From Nocardioides mangrovicus (GTDB lineage: Bacteria; Actinomycetota; Actinomycetes; Propionibacteriales; Nocardioidaceae): DNA of 64,000 nt. The DNA lies in assembly GCF_003674065.1 (NCBI RefSeq), contig NZ_RDBE01000001.1:801913-865912 (forward strand), given 5' to 3'. Below the pieces are notes generated by a model. The model saw only the letters and a list, made by a program, of their open reading frames with translations, was not told where the DNA came from and made no database searches. This document shows, piece by piece, positions 53,397-60,803 of the stretch (its first letter is position 1; each line of letters starts with the position of its first letter). Both the position numbers and the translations under genes were made by a program.

Positions 53397-54059
53397 GTGT
53401 CGGACTCGGGTGCGGGCGAGGCGGCGTCCACGGCTGCCGCCGAGGGCCGTCCGAAGCTACGCCACCGCGCCCGCGGCTTCGTCAAGAACCGCTCGAACAA
53501 GCAGAAGGTCACCGGCGTCGCCGCGGTGGCGCTGCTGATCACCGCGCCCTTCGGGGGCCTGAAGGCCGAGCCGGCGCCGAAGCCCGCCACGCTGCACCTG
53601 AACCGCGCCTACGACATCGGGCCGTTCGACGTCACCGTGCAGAAGGTCGTCACCGTCAGCTCGCTCAGCCCCGTCATCAAGCCGGCCAGGAAGCACGACC
53701 GGCTGCTGGTCGTCGAGGCGCTGGTGCACAACCGCACCGACGAGCCGCAGTACTCCTCCTACATCTCCAAGGCGATCGTCACCAAGAACATGGGTGCGCG
53801 GCCCGGCGTCGCGGACGCCTACCTGGTCAAGGACGCCAGCTCGCTGAGCGAGCAGGTGAACCCGGGTCTGACCTACCGGCTGGCGTTCGTGTTCCAGCAG
53901 GCACGCGGCTGGGAGCCCGCTTCGGGTGACGACGCTCCGCGGCTTGGTCTGGGTCGTTGGACCTTCCAGGCCGACGACCCGCTCACCTTGGACCCCGACG
54001 CCTGGGTGCCCGAACGGCTCCTGGTCGAGGCTCCGGTCGACGTGAAGGTCAAGCCGTGA
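53397..54059 (+). CDS. Unknown membrane-anchored extracellular protein A, 220 aa
   Basis: I do not recognise the family. Residues 1-35 are cytosolic and basic (LRHRARGFVKNRSNKQK), residues 37-55 form one helix (VTGVAAVALLITAPFGGLKA), and the remaining 165 residues are outside. The ectodomain has a beta-sandwich look: YDIGPFDVTVQKVVTVSSLS then DRLLVVEALVHNRTDEPQYSSY, reminiscent of DUF4352/telokin-like Ig folds. First of three genes linked by GTGA overlaps, all with one N-terminal helix and an ectodomain of similar size. Confidence 0.7.
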   Translation: MSDSGAGEAASTAAAEGRPKLRHRARGFVKNRSNKQKVTGVAAVALLITAPFGGLKAEPAPKPATLHLNRAYDIGPFDVTVQKVVTVSSLSPVIKPARKHDRLLVVEALVHNRTDEPQYSSYISKAIVTKNMGARPGVADAYLVKDASSLSEQVNPGLTYRLAFVFQQARGWEPASGDDAPRLGLGRWTFQADDPLTLDPDAWVPERLLVEAPVDVKVKP

Positions 54060-54676
54060 GGCGCTCGGTGACGTTGGCGGTGGCCCTGATCGCCGCGATG
54101 GCGTTGGGCCGGGCGATCACCGATCACCTACCGATCGGCAACGTCTCGAGCCGGCCGTTCGTGCGCACGGGACGGGTCGACCACGCGCTCTCGCTGCGCT
54201 ACGCCGACGTGAAGGTCACCGACGTGCGGGTGGTCGCCTTCCTCGGCACGCCCAGCGGCGCGGCCGCGCCCGCGGGCCGGTTCCTCGCCGTCTACGCCAC
54301 GATCACGGCGAAGCGCCAGCCGCAGCAGGTGGGCTACGTCGGTCTGCTCGGTGGCGACGGTCGTCCCTACGCCGTCACCAGCCGGGGCTCCTGCTCCGTG
54401 CCCGGCGCCTTCTACCCGACCGGTCTGCGCTACCACGTCATGTACTGCTTCGACGTGCCGAAGCGCGCGCTCGAGGGCAGCCGGCTGGAGCTGTCGCAGG
54501 GTGTGCCGGGCCAGGGCGGGGGCCAGGCGCGCGACGACGTCGCCCGGATCGCCCTCGGGTTGAGCCGGGCCGACGTGACGAAGGGCTGGGCCACCACGAC
54601 CGGACTCGACGGCTTCTCCGGCGGCTTCGAGACGGCCGACCAGAAGTCGCTGACGCTGACCGAGGGGTCGTCGTGA
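54056..54676 (+). CDS. Unknown membrane-anchored extracellular protein B, 206 aa
   Basis: GTG start overlaps the stop of protein A by 4 bp. N-terminal helix RSVTLAVALIAAMALGRAI, then a 180-residue ectodomain: ALSLRYADVKVTDVRVVAFL followed by GRFLAVYATITAKRQPQQVGY. That two-strand pattern matches protein A at the same place, so the two are probably distant paralogs. Two Cys (GSCSVPG, MYCFDVP) may form a disulfide. No enzymatic motif. Confidence 0.7.
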   Translation: MRRSVTLAVALIAAMALGRAITDHLPIGNVSSRPFVRTGRVDHALSLRYADVKVTDVRVVAFLGTPSGAAAPAGRFLAVYATITAKRQPQQVGYVGLLGGDGRPYAVTSRGSCSVPGAFYPTGLRYHVMYCFDVPKRALEGSRLELSQGVPGQGGGQARDDVARIALGLSRADVTKGWATTTGLDGFSGGFETADQKSLTLTEGSS

Positions 54677-55290
54677 GCAGGGGGTGGTGGCGCGCGAACC
54701 GGCTCTGGCTCCCGCTGGTGCCGGTCGCCCTGGTGGCGATGCTGGCCGCGGCGAGCTACCACGTGAAGACGTTCTGGTTCGACGACGGCCTGCACCGCAC
54801 GCTGGTCACAGCGAAGCCCGGTCACGTCGCAGCGGTCGACATCCCCTACGAGGACACCGCCGGCAAGACCGCCTACCGGTTCCGGGTGCGCGTGGACAAG
54901 GTGACACCGACGACGACCTACCTGGACTCCCTGGGGGATCGCACCCGGGTTCAGGCGGGCGTCTCGGCCTACCGCGTGCGCCTCGGTTTCAGCGCCGACC
55001 CCAGCGTCGCGCTGAGCGGCTGCCAGCTCACCGTCGTCGACGCCGCCGGTCATCAGTACGACGTCAACGGCCTCCCGGTGAGCCAGACGCTGTGCGTACC
55101 CGACGGCCACGAGGGCCCCTCTCCCGCCTTGTACAAGGGGGCGAAGCGGGGCGCGGTGGAGAAGGGGCACCAGCGCCCACGCACCTGGACGACGTCGCCG
55201 GTGGTGCTGGTGCCCACCGGTGCCCGGCCGGTGGAGGTCAGGGTGTGGTTCGCTCGGCCGGACTACGTGAGCCTGCGGCTGCCTCGCTGA
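54673..55290 (+). CDS. Unknown membrane-anchored extracellular protein C, 205 aa
   Basis: GTG start overlaps the stop of protein B by 4 bp. N-terminal MSRGWWRANRLWLPLVPVAL with a helix at residues 10-27, then an ectodomain (KTAYRFRVRVDKVTPTTTYL, VRLGFSADPSVALSGCQLTVVDAAGHQYD) with two Cys. Beta-rich like proteins A and B. Its last 53 bp overlap, tail to tail, the gene for a polytopic membrane protein on the other strand. Together A, B and C may form one cell-surface complex; that is inference from linkage and matching design. Confidence 0.68.
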   Translation: MSRGWWRANRLWLPLVPVALVAMLAAASYHVKTFWFDDGLHRTLVTAKPGHVAAVDIPYEDTAGKTAYRFRVRVDKVTPTTTYLDSLGDRTRVQAGVSAYRVRLGFSADPSVALSGCQLTVVDAAGHQYDVNGLPVSQTLCVPDGHEGPSPALYKGAKRGAVEKGHQRPRTWTTSPVVLVPTGARPVEVRVWFARPDYVSLRLPR

Positions 55291-56542
55291 GCAGCGAGGG
55301 CACCAGCACCCACTCCAGGGCGGCGGCGAGCAGCGGCGCCGTCACCGCCATCGACAGGGCCAGGCCGAGCCCCGCCTCCATTGGCGAGATGGCCAGCCAG
55401 GTGTCGGTGTCCAACGGTCCGATGAGTAGCCGGACGGCCTCGGAGAACAGCAGCGGGATGCGGATCGCCACCAAGAACGCGAGCCCGAACACCAGCATCG
55501 GCAGCAGCCCGGCCGAGCCCAGCAGGCGCAGGCCGTTCCAGAACGCCGAGAACCGCTCGACGATGTCGGAGAGCAGCGAGGCGAGCCCCTTGCGCAGCCA
55601 CGCCGGCACCACCGTGAGCCGCTCGATCCAAGGGTGCTCGAAGGGCGCGGGCGGTGCGAGCTTGTGGCCCAGCACGACCGCGCCGACGGCGAGCCAGGCG
55701 ATCGGCACGACCACCACGGCGTCGAGTGACCCGACCAGTCCCAGCACCCAGGTGGTCAGCGCGTCCACCGGGTGCCCGAACCACCCGAGGTGGTCCACGA
55801 CGCGCTCGTAGGTCGAGCGCACGGTGTGCACGGCGACGCGGTCGTCGAGCCAGTTCGTGCCGGCGGTGCGCACCTGCACGGACTGCCCGGCCACCTGCCC
55901 GGTGTAGTACACCTCGACCAGGGCGCCGAGGAAGGCCAGCAGCAGGAACCTGGTCAGGTTCTCGATGCGGCCCAGCGTCCAGCGCAGCACCCACGCGATC
56001 GCCACGATCATGAGCGCGATCTGCACGGGGTAGATGCCGAGCCGGCCGGCGTAGTCGTAGTGCAGCGTGTGGAGCAGCGAGAACCGGTTGAACTCGTTGA
56101 ACGCCGCCTCGTTGCGGAAGCGCGAGATGTCCTGGTCGAGCAGGCCGTAGGAGACGTAGACGGCGAGGAACGGCACCAGCACCGACACCGCGACGTCGAC
56201 GAGCCGCCGCTCCCGGCCCTCGGTGACGGCCTCAGGTGCCCGCTGCGCGCTGACCTCCTTCAGCCGCGGCAGGGAGGCGCCGCACAGGTGCAGCATCGCG
56301 ATGATCGGCAGGAGGTACCCCAGCGGAGCCAGGATCAAGATGAGCTGGCCCAGGATCGGCACGGAGTCGCTGACCTCGACCGCCGCCCACAGCACGCCCG
56401 CGCGGATGCCCGCGCCCAGCAGGCTCAGTGCCAGCAGCGCCGGCCAGTGCCGGGCGATGAGGCGGCCCGCGGTGAGCAGCACGGCGGGCACGTCGCGGAC
56501 CGAGACGCGGTCCTCCCGAGGAGATGGGGCAACGAGGGTCAT
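55238..56542 (-). CDS. Polytopic membrane protein of unknown function, 434 aa
   Basis: About eight to nine transmembrane helices: LLALSLLGAGIRAGVLWAAV, LGQLILILAPLGYLLPIIAML, VSVLVPFLAVYVSYGLL, PVQIALMIVAIAWVLRW, VVVVPIAWLAVGAVVLG, LLPMLVFGLAFLVAIRI and LGLALSMAVTAPLLAAALEW. A long external-type loop (TGQVAGQSVQVRTAGTNWLD to WFGHPVDALTT) sits in the middle. No family recognised. It converges with and overlaps protein C by 53 bp, so it may be functionally tied to the A-B-C cluster despite the opposite strand. Confidence 0.78.
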   Translation of the reverse strand: MTLVAPSPREDRVSVRDVPAVLLTAGRLIARHWPALLALSLLGAGIRAGVLWAAVEVSDSVPILGQLILILAPLGYLLPIIAMLHLCGASLPRLKEVSAQRAPEAVTEGRERRLVDVAVSVLVPFLAVYVSYGLLDQDISRFRNEAAFNEFNRFSLLHTLHYDYAGRLGIYPVQIALMIVAIAWVLRWTLGRIENLTRFLLLAFLGALVEVYYTGQVAGQSVQVRTAGTNWLDDRVAVHTVRSTYERVVDHLGWFGHPVDALTTWVLGLVGSLDAVVVVPIAWLAVGAVVLGHKLAPPAPFEHPWIERLTVVPAWLRKGLASLLSDIVERFSAFWNGLRLLGSAGLLPMLVFGLAFLVAIRIPLLFSEAVRLLIGPLDTDTWLAISPMEAGLGLALSMAVTAPLLAAALEWVLVPSLLSEAAAGSRSPAERTTP

Positions 56543-56554
56543 GGCGCGCCGAGG

Positions 56555-57106
56555 TTACTTCGGGCGGGCCCGCACGTGCATCCGTTCGCCTTGCGGTCCG
56601 AAGATGCTGAGGATCTCGGTCGGACGGGCGTCGGCGCAGCCGAACCAGTGCGGCGTACGCGTGTCGAACTCCGCCACCTCGCCCGGGCCGAGCACCAGGT
56701 CGTGGTCCCCGAGCACCAGCCGCAGCCGTCCGTCGACGACGTAGAGCCACTCGTAACCATCATGGGAGCGTGGATCGGGCTCGCACCGCCGGGGGTCGAT
56801 CACCTGCTTGAAGACGCGTGTGCCGCCGGGGCGGTTGCTCAGCGGCACGATCGTCGCCCACTGCGTCCTACGCGGCCGCAGGTGGACGCGTGGGTCACCG
56901 GTGGCTGGGGCGTCGACGAGGTCGTCGAGGGTGACGGCGTAGGTGCGGGCCAGGGGGAGCAGCAGCTCGAGCGTCGCCCTGCGGCCACCCGACTCCAGCC
57001 GCGACAGCGTGCTCACCGAGATGGCGGTCTGCTCGGCCACCTCGGCCAGGGTGAGGTCGCGCTCGGCGCGCAGGAGTCGCAGACGATCACCGAGGCCGTT
57101 TGCCAT
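56555..57106 (-). CDS. XRE-family regulator with C-terminal cupin
   Basis: 183-aa regulator. Helix-turn-helix at residues 8-62 (LRLLRAERDLTLAEVAEQTAISVSTLSRLE) and a cupin_2 barrel at about 110-165 (SHDGYEWLYVVDGRLRLVLGDHDLVLGPGEVAEFDTRTPHWFG). ATG 57106 is selected since it starts at the HTH; a longer frame opens 17 codons upstream inside the promoter. It is divergent from a thioredoxin-reductase-like gene across 49 bp, with a TCGCT-CT-AGCGA palindrome between, so it probably controls that gene. Confidence 0.9.
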   Translation of the reverse strand: MANGLGDRLRLLRAERDLTLAEVAEQTAISVSTLSRLESGGRRATLELLLPLARTYAVTLDDLVDAPATGDPRVHLRPRRTQWATIVPLSNRPGGTRVFKQVIDPRRCEPDPRSHDGYEWLYVVDGRLRLVLGDHDLVLGPGEVAEFDTRTPHWFGCADARPTEILSIFGPQGERMHVRARPK

Positions 57107-57123
57107 ACCGGCAAGGTAACTTG

Positions 57124-57135
57124 TCGCTCTAGCGA
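57124..57135. promoter_or_regulatory. Candidate operator in the XRE/flavoprotein divergent region
   Basis: TCGCT-CT-AGCGA, 5-bp perfect arms, centred in the 49-bp gap between the two start codons. Short, so only a candidate. Confidence 0.4.
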
Positions 57136-57155
57136 TAGCCGTTGAGGCTGAGAGC

Positions 57156-58082
57156 ATGGATCACGACGTCATCGTCATCGGAGGAGGCGCGGCCGGGCTC
57201 TCCGGTGCTCTCATGCTGGGTCGCTCGCGACGCGACGTGCTGGTGCTCGACGCGGGGGAGCAGCGCAATCGGTCGGCAGAGGGCGTGCACGGCTTCGTGA
57301 CCCGCGACGGACTGCCGCCTGCGGAGCTCGTCCGCATCGGGACCGAGGAGGTGGCCGGCTACGGGGTGCAGATGCGCCCAGCGACGGCCACCTCGGCGCG
57401 AGCGGTCGACGGTGGCTTCGAGGTGTCCCTCGCCGTCGGAGGTGCCGTCACGGCGCGCCGGCTGCTGGTGACCACCGGCGCGGTCGACGAGCTCCCCGAC
57501 GTCCCCGGGCTGCGCGAGCAGTGGGGCCGTCACGTCGTGCACTGCCCTTACTGCCACGGCTGGGAGGTGCGCGACGAACCGATCGCCGTCCTGGCCACCG
57601 GACCCGCGGCTGCCCACCAGGCTCTACTGTTCAGCCAGCTCTCGGATCGGGTGAGCCTGCTGACCGACGGTCACGACGTCGCCGACCTCGACCTGGTCCG
57701 CGCTGCCGGGGTGAGGGTCGTCGAGGGCCAGGTCGCCCGGATCCTCGCCGAGGGCTCCCAGCTGACCGGCGTCGAGGTGGCCGGCTCCGTACTGCCGGTG
57801 ACGACCGTGGCCGTCGCCTCGAAGGTGGTCGCACGTTCGACCGTGCTCGAGGCGCTCGGCGCGGAGACCGCCGACCTCGAGATGGGCGGGCAACTGGTCG
57901 CCCGCCACGTCGTCGCCGACCCGGTGACTCGCGAGACGTCGGTGCCAGGGGTCTACGCGGCGGGCAACGTCGCCGAACCGATGGCCCAGGTCGTCGGCGC
58001 CGCTGCCGCCGGCGCGATGGCGGGGGCGGTCATCAACATGGCGCTGGTGCAGGAGGACGTGCGCGCCGCCGTCGGGGCGTGA
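57156..58082 (+). CDS. Thioredoxin reductase-like NAD(P)/FAD oxidoreductase
   Basis: 308-aa flavoprotein. FAD site VIVIGGGAAGLSGALMLG (residues 5-22), redox pair C130/C133 in HCPYCHGWE, and a C-terminal FAD motif VPGVYAAGNVAEPMAQVVGAAAAGAMAG. The NADPH-binding loop reads VLATGPAAA rather than GxGxxA; I recall this in a subfamily often paired with XRE-cupin regulators. Its electron acceptor is not evident, since no thioredoxin gene is close. Likely controlled by the divergent regulator. Confidence 0.9.
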   Translation: MDHDVIVIGGGAAGLSGALMLGRSRRDVLVLDAGEQRNRSAEGVHGFVTRDGLPPAELVRIGTEEVAGYGVQMRPATATSARAVDGGFEVSLAVGGAVTARRLLVTTGAVDELPDVPGLREQWGRHVVHCPYCHGWEVRDEPIAVLATGPAAAHQALLFSQLSDRVSLLTDGHDVADLDLVRAAGVRVVEGQVARILAEGSQLTGVEVAGSVLPVTTVAVASKVVARSTVLEALGAETADLEMGGQLVARHVVADPVTRETSVPGVYAAGNVAEPMAQVVGAAAAGAMAGAVINMALVQEDVRAAVGA

Positions 58083-58156
58083 CCCGGTAGCGCACGAGGG
58101 CGGCAGAGGCAGTCGGCCTCACGCGGCAGACCTCATCGGTGATCCATAGTGGGGGG

Positions 58157-58546
58157 ATGGCCCTGCACCCGGAGAAGTCCTGGTTCGGCGTGGTCCTGGA
58201 GTGCGCCGACGCCTCCGAGCTCGCCCACTTCTACCGCCGGCTGCTGGGCTGGGAGCTCTTCGCCGACGCCCCCGACTGGGCGACCGTCGCCCCGTCGGCC
58301 ACCGGCGGCCTCAACCTCGCCTTCAACGGCGACCCCGGCTACGCCCGCCCCGTGTGGCCCCGCGTGGACGGCGAGCAGCAGATGCAGCTGCACCTCGACT
58401 TCCAGGTCGAGGACCTCGACGAGGCCGTCGACCACGCCCTCGCCTGCGGCGCGACGCTGGCCTCGTTCCAGCCGCAGGACGACGTCCGGGTCCTGCTCGA
58501 CCCGGCCGGCCACCCGTTCTGCGTCTACCTGGACTCCGAGGACTGA
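58157..58546 (+). CDS. VOC/glyoxalase-like protein
   Basis: 129-aa VOC-fold protein: WFGVVLECADASELAHFYRRLLGW and QLHLDFQVEDLDEAVDHALACGA, ending DPAGHPFCVYLDSED. CATAGT lies 6 nt before ATG 58157, so a leaderless start is likely; a longer frame begins at 58139. The family is common in actinobacteria and often lacks proven activity. It is followed directly by a decayed exonuclease-like gene. Confidence 0.85.
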   Translation: MALHPEKSWFGVVLECADASELAHFYRRLLGWELFADAPDWATVAPSATGGLNLAFNGDPGYARPVWPRVDGEQQMQLHLDFQVEDLDEAVDHALACGATLASFQPQDDVRVLLDPAGHPFCVYLDSED

Positions 58547-59063
58547 GGTCGGCGGACGTCTGGACCTACGTCGTAACCGACGTGGAGCCAGACGGTCCGT
58601 GGCCGGGGGTGAAATCGATGCGCTCGTTCGCATCGGTGGCCGTCTCCCTCGATGGCGCCGAGCAAGGCCGTTTCGAAGCGGTGCTCGAGCCGCTGCCCGG
58701 CACGGCGCCGGACGAGAGCACGTTCGCCTGGTTCCAGACCTACCCGGACGCGTGGGCCGGCGCTACGACGAACCCCGAGCCCGTCCCCGCTGTGATGGCG
58801 CGATACGTCAGCTGGTTGAAGACGCTGCCGTGGCACCGTGTATCCACTACCAACTCCGTCGCTTCGCCCGATACGGGGTCAGACAGGGGCATTGCTAGGT
58901 GCAGCCGGACATCCTGCCGAGCGAGTGGTTCGGCGATGTCGAGCACACACACGGCGCCATCGACGAGGCCCTCGGCTTCGCGAACCTGCTGATCGAGCTC
59001 TCCTGTCGCGGCCGCGCCGGCGACGTATCCGTTCCTGAGCCTCAGGACGGTCGGGCGAGATAG
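58543..59063 (+). pseudogene. Broken exonuclease-like (DEDD fold) gene
   Basis: Three pieces of one family in two frames. Frame of 58543: ADVWTYVVTDVEPDGPWPGV (D-x-E motif at the start of a DnaQ-like exonuclease) through FAWFQTYPDAWAGA to VSWLKTLPW at ~58833. A +1/-2 shift then gives IHYQLRRFARYGVRQGHC and a TAG at 58896. After the stop, same frame, comes LPSEWFGDVEHTHGAIDDAL and GFANLLIELS, the expected C-terminal His/Asp motif. The middle is shortened and no start codon is visible. I recall intact actinobacterial homologs with these blocks in this order. The 3' end overlaps the opposing GNAT gene. Confidence 0.75.
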
Positions 59064-59479
59064 GCGGTCTTGGCGTCGGGGTCGAAACCGCAGGCTCGGT
59101 AGAACGCGTGCGTGGCCGGGGTCCGCGAGCCCGTCATCAGCATCGCCTTGTAGCAGCCGGCTTCCCACGCCCGGCGCAAGGTCGCCGCCATCATGCGCTT
59201 GCCCAGGCCGGTGCCGCGTCGGGTCTGCTCGACGACCACGTTCTCGATCACCGCGTACGGCGCTGCCGAGCGCGAGAGGTTCGGGATCAGGTTGAGGTAG
59301 GTCGTGGCCACCAGCTCGCCGTCCTCGTCGAGCACCAGCAGGTGAAGGTGCTCGGCGGCGACGATGGACTCGAAGATCAGCCGGTCCGACCCGTCCGTGA
59401 GGACGGTGTCGTACGGGTGCAGCTGACGGTAGAGCCGGATCACGCCGTCGAAGTCGTCGAGCGTCGCCTCGCGGATCAC
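59042..59479 (-). CDS. GNAT acetyltransferase
   Basis: 145-aa N-acetyltransferase. MIREATLDDFDGVIRLYRQL start, beta-4 LVATTYLNLIPNLSRSAAPYAVIENVVV, the acetyl-CoA loop QTRRGTGLGKRMM (Q/R-x-x-G-x-G), then AWEAGCYKAMLMTGSRTPATHAFYRACGF. Substrate unknown. Its start overlaps the upstream gene stop by 4 bp, so the two are co-transcribed. Confidence 0.9.
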   Translation of the reverse strand: MIREATLDDFDGVIRLYRQLHPYDTVLTDGSDRLIFESIVAAEHLHLLVLDEDGELVATTYLNLIPNLSRSAAPYAVIENVVVEQTRRGTGLGKRMMAATLRRAWEAGCYKAMLMTGSRTPATHAFYRACGFDPDAKTAYLARPS

Positions 59480-60408
59480 GAGGGCAGGCTAGCGACGCTC
59501 AGTAGGTCACCAGCCGTCCGCGTCAATCGCTCCCGCAGTGGTGCCGCCCGCTCGGTGAAGGCCCGCTGGGCCGCGACGTAGGCCTGCTTGCCCTCGGGCG
59601 TCTCGATCGGCACCGCCTCGAAGCCGTGCTCGCTCAGGTCGTAGGGCGAGGCGCGCATGTCGAGCTCGCGGATGTCGTGCGCCAGCTCGAAGCAGTCGGC
59701 CACCAGCTCGCTCGGCACCAGCGGCGACAGGCGGAACGCGTGCTTGTACAGATCCATGCCCGCGTGCAGGCAGCCCGGCTGCTCGAAGTCGGGACGGTCG
59801 TCGCGGCCGGGGGAGAGCGTGTTGAGCGGGCGGGCCGAGTCGGTGAAGAACCGGAAGGCGTCGAAGTGCGAGCAGGCGATGCGGTGCGACTCGACCACGG
59901 CGTCGGTGCCGGCCGGCCCCAGCCGGAGCGGCACCGGGTGCCGGGTCCGGTCGGCGCGGTGGACCATCGCCCACTCGTGCAGCCCGAAGCAGCCGTAGGA
60001 CGCCGGGCGCGTGGCGGTGGCCTCCAGAAGTCGCAGCGTCGACTTCAGGAGCGGTTGGAGCGATTCCAGGTGCGCCGCCGTGACGGATAGTCCAGAACGA
60101 GTAGCACTGGTGCCGGGCTCGCAGTGGTGCGTCTTGGTCTGGACTACCGCGTACCCGCGGGCGTCGGCGTACTCGGGGGCGTCGAGGAGGGTGACGCCGT
60201 AGCCGGGGTGCCAGCGGCGCAGGGCGGCGGGGGAGTGGGAGTAGTAGCCGAAGAGGAAGTCGTGCACCGGGTGCTTCTCGCCGCGGCGCCGGCGGGCCAG
60301 GTGCGGCTGGACCCAGCGGTCGACCCGCTCCTCGTGCGCGGCCGCTCGAGCCGACCAGCACGACCGGTCGAGCACCTCGTGTGCTCCGGCGGTCGTCATG
60401 GCGACCAC
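59476..60408 (-). CDS. 3-methyladenine DNA glycosylase-like protein with in-frame repeat insertion
   Basis: 310-aa protein of a family annotated in actinobacteria as 3-methyladenine DNA glycosylase; biochemical proof is not known to me. Conserved blocks: HLARRRRGEKHPVHDFLFGYYSHSPAALRRWHPGYG, YGCFGLHEWAMVHR, RLGPAGTDAVVESHRIACSHFDAFRFFT, QPGCLHAGMDLYKHAFRLSP, and ELAHDIRELDMRASPYDL. Between GYA and AAHLESLQ, about 22 residues (VVQTKTHHCEPGTSATRSGL and following) are the translation of palindromic repeat copy 5 (60085-60148), a region that is short and variable in relatives. The insertion keeps the frame. ATG 60399 (MTTAG) is an alternative start. Confidence 0.82.
   Translation of the reverse strand: MVAMTTAGAHEVLDRSCWSARAAAHEERVDRWVQPHLARRRRGEKHPVHDFLFGYYSHSPAALRRWHPGYGVTLLDAPEYADARGYAVVQTKTHHCEPGTSATRSGLSVTAAHLESLQPLLKSTLRLLEATATRPASYGCFGLHEWAMVHRADRTRHPVPLRLGPAGTDAVVESHRIACSHFDAFRFFTDSARPLNTLSPGRDDRPDFEQPGCLHAGMDLYKHAFRLSPLVPSELVADCFELAHDIRELDMRASPYDLSEHGFEAVPIETPEGKQAYVAAQRAFTERAAPLRERLTRTAGDLLSVASLPS
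60085..60148. repeat. GGRTAGTC palindrome, family A copy 5 (inside a gene)
   Basis: Left GGATAGTCCAGAACGAGTAG (from 60085), right complement GGTAGTCCAGACCAAGACGC (from 60148 on the minus strand). The arms are less perfect than in other copies. It lies wholly inside the glycosylase-like gene, read in a frame that avoids its TAG. Confidence 0.75.
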
Positions 60409-60424
60409 TCCAGCACACGCGGCG

Positions 60425-60784
60425 TCAGAGCAGGTCCAGCAGCCATGACGGACTCATGACGGTCGCCCCGGCCACCTCGGCACCGGCGCGCAGGCCGCGG
60501 TCGGCGGTGATGACGGTGACCTGGTCCACGGCGTGGGAGCGGACGACGTCGAGGATCGCCGCGTCGCCGTCGCGGGGGGCGTGGACGACGCGCACGTGGC
60601 CGTCGCGGCCGGCCGGTGCGCCCGCCTTCGCCTGACCCTCGAGCACCAGCACCACCAGGTCGTGGGGCACGTCGGCCACCAACAGCCGCTCGTGCAGTCG
60701 CCGAGCCGCGCCCGGACGGTCCTTCCACCAGCCGTCGGGGCGCGAGCCGACGACGTTGGCCGCATCGACCACGAGGACTCGCAC
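60425..60784 (-). CDS. PIN/NYN-like nuclease domain protein, 119 aa
   Basis: Small protein starting VRVLVVDAANVVGSRPDGWW; the D-x-N start plus HVRVVHAPRDGDAAILDVV and VTVITADRGLRAGAEVAGA match a PIN/NYN fold with acidic residues for metal-dependent RNA cleavage. Homologs are sometimes labelled NTP pyrophosphohydrolase without clear basis. It is probably not an antitoxin-partnered toxin here, since no antitoxin gene is adjacent. GTG 60784 is 19 bp from the divergent MOSC start. Confidence 0.75.
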   Translation of the reverse strand: MRVLVVDAANVVGSRPDGWWKDRPGAARRLHERLLVADVPHDLVVLVLEGQAKAGAPAGRDGHVRVVHAPRDGDAAILDVVRSHAVDQVTVITADRGLRAGAEVAGATVMSPSWLLDLL

Positions 60785-60790
60785 GCGGCC

Positions 60791-60797
60791 TAGGATC
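60791..60797. promoter_or_regulatory. Overlapping divergent -10 boxes between NYN and MOSC genes
   Basis: Top strand TAGGAT (60791-60796) is 7 nt before GTG 60804. Bottom strand GATCCT (60797-60792) is 7 nt before GTG 60784. The two start codons are separated by 19 bp, so polymerases would compete. Confidence 0.5.
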
Positions 60798-60803
60798 CCA
60801 GGC

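Noticed and set aside
53397-56542. Surface protein cluster as a type VII secretion or defence system
   Set aside because: No ATPase, WxG protein, nuclease, helicase or other hallmark is present; only structural, unknown proteins can be claimed.
60425-60784. NYN/PIN-like gene as the toxin of a toxin-antitoxin pair
   Set aside because: No small antitoxin-like gene precedes or overlaps it; neighbours are MOSC and the glycosylase-like gene.
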